A stretch of 15,371 nucleotides of DNA from an uncultured Selenomonas sp. (lineage in GTDB: Bacteria; Bacillota; Negativicutes; Selenomonadales; Selenomonadaceae). Below the pieces are notes generated by a model. The model worked only from the letters and a program-made list of their open reading frames with translations, searched no databases and had not been told where the DNA came from. Position 1 is the stretch's first letter; every line of letters starts with the position of its first letter. Made by a program: the position numbers and the translations under genes. Location: positions 1 to 15,371 of the forward strand of contig CAMURM010000006.1 of NCBI GenBank assembly GCA_947097535.1, read 5' to 3'. This document shows, one piece after another, positions 13,281 through 15,371 of the stretch.

Positions 13281-14547
13281 GGACGATGACGGAGACGCCG
13301 TCGGGGATGACGGTGACTTTCGCGTCCTTGCCCTTGAGCTCGAAGGCGCGCTTCAGCGCTTCGTCGAAGGTCAGCGCGTGCTCCATGTGCATGTCGCGAA
13401 TCATCTGCGCATCGCAGAGATCCGTGACCATGATGACGGTGAAGCGGTCGAGGATGCGTGCGAGGATCTGCATCTCCCACTGGTCGGGCAGCGTGTCTTC
13501 CTGCGGCGTCGCTTCGATTTGATCGAGCAGTTCGCGCGGCGTCTTTGCGGCCTTCAAGGTCTTGTAGAAGGACTCACCGCCGTGACCGTCGTTGCAGGCT
13601 GCGACCATGATGATGACGCCGCCCTCGTTGCAGTTGGCCTCGGCCGCTGTCATGCCCTTGACTGCCTGATAGATGTTCTGATCGAGAGGGTAGCCGCCGT
13701 TCGTCGATACGACGATGTCGGACGGGTTGCGCTTGATCTCGGCGAGCGTGCGCACATAGTCGCAGCCCGTGACGTGCGCTTTCTGGCTGTCGCCGGCAAA
13801 GGCGGCGATGACTTCTTTTTCCGCATTGATGACGACGTTCAGGATGAAGGCGAGCTTCGCTTCCTTCGCCGCGTGGAGCATGTCGCGATGGATGGGGTTG
13901 CCGTCGAGGATGCCCGTGCGCGCCTTGTCACTCTTGATGAACTTGCTGCAGTGGTTTGCCATGACCGTCTTGGCGGAAGCGATGCCGGGCAGGATCGCCT
14001 TGCGGCCGCCCGAGAAGCCCGCGAAAAAGTGCGACTCGATGAAACCCTCGGCAATGAGGAGGTCGGTGTCGATCGCCGTGCGGTTGATGAGGAGCTTGCC
14101 GCCCGACGGCAGGAGTCCGAGGTCTGCCATCGCCGCGTCGTCCTGCGAATCGTGGATGACGATCTTTTCGTTCTTCACGATGTCTTCGCCGAAGCGGTCG
14201 ACGAGTTCCTCATGCGTCGTCGCGCGATGGAAGCCCGTGGCGATGAGGATTGTGATGTCGATCTCGGGATTCGCCTCGCGGATGCGGCGAAGGAGGATCG
14301 GCATCGTCACGCGGCTCGGGACGGGGCGCGTGTGGTCGCTCGTGATGATGACCATGCGCTTCTTGCCGCGGGCGAGCTCTTCGAGTTTCGGACTACCGAT
14401 GGCGTTGTCGAGTGCGCGCTCGACGATTTCTGCTTGCGTGCCTTGCTGTTCCTTGCCTTCGGGGTGCGATTCGAGCACGCCGAGAAAGTTCTCGTCCGGC
14501 ACCTCGATCGTCATCTTGCCCTTGCTGTAAGGAATTTTCAACTGCAT
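13276..14547 (-). CDS. larA: LarA-family nickel-dependent lactate racemase
   Basis: The start is ATG at 14547-14545 on the minus strand, with AAAGGAG upstream. The product has 423 residues, normal for the family. The residues described for Lactobacillus plantarum LarA are all found one position lower: H107 in TGFH, H173 in ESHFF, K183 (attachment point of the nickel-pincer cofactor) in GGRK, and H199 in ANH, with D71, H72 and R74 in SDHTRPVP. It would interconvert D- and L-lactate, useful in an organism using lactate. Other LarA homologues act on related 2-hydroxyacids, so the substrate is not certain. The cofactor genes larB, larC and larE are not in the window. It converges on the cas operon and ends inside the shared inverted repeat. 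Confidence 0.88.
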   Translation of the reverse strand: MQLKIPYSKGKMTIEVPDENFLGVLESHPEGKEQQGTQAEIVERALDNAIGSPKLEELARGKKRMVIITSDHTRPVPSRVTMPILLRRIREANPEIDITILIATGFHRATTHEELVDRFGEDIVKNEKIVIHDSQDDAAMADLGLLPSGGKLLINRTAIDTDLLIAEGFIESHFFAGFSGGRKAILPGIASAKTVMANHCSKFIKSDKARTGILDGNPIHRDMLHAAKEAKLAFILNVVINAEKEVIAAFAGDSQKAHVTGCDYVRTLAEIKRNPSDIVVSTNGGYPLDQNIYQAVKGMTAAEANCNEGGVIIMVAACNDGHGGESFYKTLKAAKTPRELLDQIEATPQEDTLPDQWEMQILARILDRFTVIMVTDLCDAQMIRDMHMEHALTFDEALKRAFELKGKDAKVTVIPDGVSVIVR

Positions 14548-14590
14548 TATTCCACGCTCCTTTTGTATTGTTTATGTCTTAGCAGGTCTT

Positions 14591-14620
14591 ATTATATCAT
14601 AGAGGGAATTGCTTGGGCAA
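14591..14620 (-). promoter_or_regulatory. Candidate larA promoter
   Basis: On the minus strand TTGCCC (14620-14615), an 18-base spacer and TATAAT (14596-14591), about 44 bases before the larA start. Its -35 box is ten bases from the -35 box of the divergent phosphoribosyltransferase promoter. Confidence 0.6.
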
Positions 14621-14629
14621 TGAAAGTAT

Positions 14630-14658
14630 TTGCGCTTGCGAGAAAATTCCATTATAAT
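14630..14658 (+). promoter_or_regulatory. Candidate promoter of the phosphoribosyltransferase gene
   Basis: TTGCGC (14630-14635), a 17-base spacer and consensus TATAAT (14653-14658). Transcription would begin near 14665, which rules out the in-frame starts at 14630 and 14657. Confidence 0.6.
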
Positions 14659-14722
14659 GAAAGCAGGATTTGGCGTTCGTGCGGCGTGGCCGCATTTGCA
14701 GAAAATGGAGGTCTTGGAGACG

Positions 14723-15274
14723 ATGACGGAGCGATTCTACACACTGGAAGTGGCAGGCGTGCGACGGGAGCTGCCGATCTTGAACGTGACGGACAAGTTG
14801 GCGATCGCGGGCTTCATCATGCTCGGCGACGTCGATCTCACCGTTGCCTGCGCGCGTGCGCTCGCCGAGAAGGTGCCGAAGGAGACGGAAATTCTTCTGA
14901 CGGCGGAGACGAAGGGCATCCCACTCGCGGCAGAGCTCGCGCGCTGCCTCGGCATGTCGCGCTACATCGTCGCGCGCAAGTCGGTCAAGGCGTACATGGA
15001 AGACGCAATCTGGGTCGAAGACCGTTCGATCACGACGAAGGGCGTGCAGCGGCTCTGTCTCGACGGCGTGGATAAAGCGCGCATCCGCGGCAGGAACGTG
15101 CTGCTCCTCGACGACGTCGTATCGACGGGCGGCTCGATGAAGGCGTTGACGGAGCTTGCAGCGAAGGCGGGCGGCAAGATCGTCGGCGAAGCGTGCGTCC
15201 TCGCCGAGGGCGAGGCGGCAGAGAGGAAGGAGCTGATTTTTCTGGAAGCGCTGCCTCTCTTCGAGGCAGGTTGA
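14723..15274 (+). CDS. Adenine phosphoribosyltransferase-like protein (type I PRTase)
   Basis: I choose ATG 14723: it lies after the promoter, with GGAG (14716-14719) close by and GGAGGT (14707-14712) ten bases upstream; ATG 14705 is the alternative. The product has 183 residues, the same size as typical Apt. The PRPP-binding loop is VLLLDDVVSTGGSM (126-139), and the segment ETKGIPLAAELARCLGMSRYIVARK (62-86) resembles the Apt substrate region. It should transfer a phosphoribosyl group from PRPP to a purine base, but sequence features do not fix the base, so I give no symbol. It is divergent from larA. Confidence 0.8.
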   Translation: MTERFYTLEVAGVRRELPILNVTDKLAIAGFIMLGDVDLTVACARALAEKVPKETEILLTAETKGIPLAAELARCLGMSRYIVARKSVKAYMEDAIWVEDRSITTKGVQRLCLDGVDKARIRGRNVLLLDDVVSTGGSMKALTELAAKAGGKIVGEACVLAEGEAAERKELIFLEALPLFEAG

Positions 15275-15298
15275 ACGGGCGTTCAAGGAGGCATCTTC

Positions 15299-15340
15299 AT
15301 GCTGTCGATTCCGGTCATTAAGGAAACGCTGATAAAATGA
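15299..15340 (+). other. Short ORF of 13 codons at the window edge
   Basis: A strong AAGGAGG (15284-15290) lies 8 bases before ATG 15299, but the frame closes after 13 codons (MLSIPVIKETLIK, TGA 15338-15340). The stop overlaps ATG 15337 as ATGA, opening a second frame that runs off the window (MKSPRFAQMR). It could be a coupled leader peptide, a decayed gene start, or the start of a gene cut by the window. Confidence 0.3.
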
Positions 15341-15371
15341 AGTCGCCCAGATTTGCGCAGATGCGCTGTAT

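Noticed and set aside
13213..15075. Long plus-strand open frame of 620 codons opposite larA
   Set aside because: It is a shadow of larA and the phosphoribosyltransferase caused by strong codon bias; larA has all catalytic residues and its own ribosome binding site, while this frame has no recognisable domain and crosses promoters and a terminator.

Overview
The window looks like part of a Negativicutes chromosome, most likely Selenomonas or a close relative. This is inferred from the Na+-pumping methylmalonyl-CoA decarboxylase genes of the Veillonella type, the nickel-dependent lactate racemase gene (both fit lactate/succinate fermentation), the moderately high GC content and the strong preference for C-ending codons in the metabolic genes. 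No rRNA or tRNA gene is present to confirm it.

Layout. (1) 1-1815: 3' part of mmdA, a 47-codon mmdE-like gene and mmdC (biotin carrier), closed by a terminator. A 32-bp degenerate copy of the mmdC 3' end lies just before the terminator. (2) 1816-2196: an intergenic stretch with a good sigma-70-type promoter and a strong hairpin but no convincing gene. (3) 2197-3042: a secreted ankyrin-repeat protein. (4) 3069-4494: CRISPR leader promoter, leader and an array of 18 repeats (35 bp) and 17 spacers (34-40 bp). (5) 4548-5120: a RelB/DinJ-type antitoxin and YoeB-type toxin with their own promoter. (6) 5137-5176: an orphan CRISPR repeat built into a long hairpin. (7) 5188-13225: a type III-A operon in the order cas1-cas2-cas10-csm2-csm3-csm4-csm5-cas6. 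(8) 13221-13280: a perfect 27-bp inverted repeat that covers both convergent stop codons. (9) 13276-14547 (minus strand) larA, with a divergent phosphoribosyltransferase gene at 14723-15274.

How the genes work together. Cas1-Cas2 would insert spacers at the leader end (left). Cas6 would cut the array transcript at each CCCC-GAAA-GGGG hairpin to give crRNAs with an 8-nt ACGGAAAC or ACGGAAAG tag. Cas10 and Csm2-5 would form the effector. Cas10 has both the HD nuclease residues and a GGDD cyclase motif, and Csm3 keeps its catalytic Asp, so target RNA cleavage, DNA cleavage and cyclic oligoadenylate (cOA) synthesis all look possible. No csm6 or other CARF gene is present, and csm5 and cas6 are joined by a TAATG overlap exactly where csm6 usually sits.

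The most unusual part is the junction between array and cas operon. The toxin-antitoxin cassette sits between two repeat copies that break off at the same base. The second copy carries two base changes that let it pair with downstream sequence into a 9-bp-plus-4-bp hairpin right in front of cas1. No promoter or terminator is apparent between yoeB and cas1, so the cas genes may depend on the toxin-antitoxin promoter and be modulated by this repeat-derived hairpin. A second notable record is the switch of the last repeat base from C (10 older repeats) to G (7 leader-proximal repeats).
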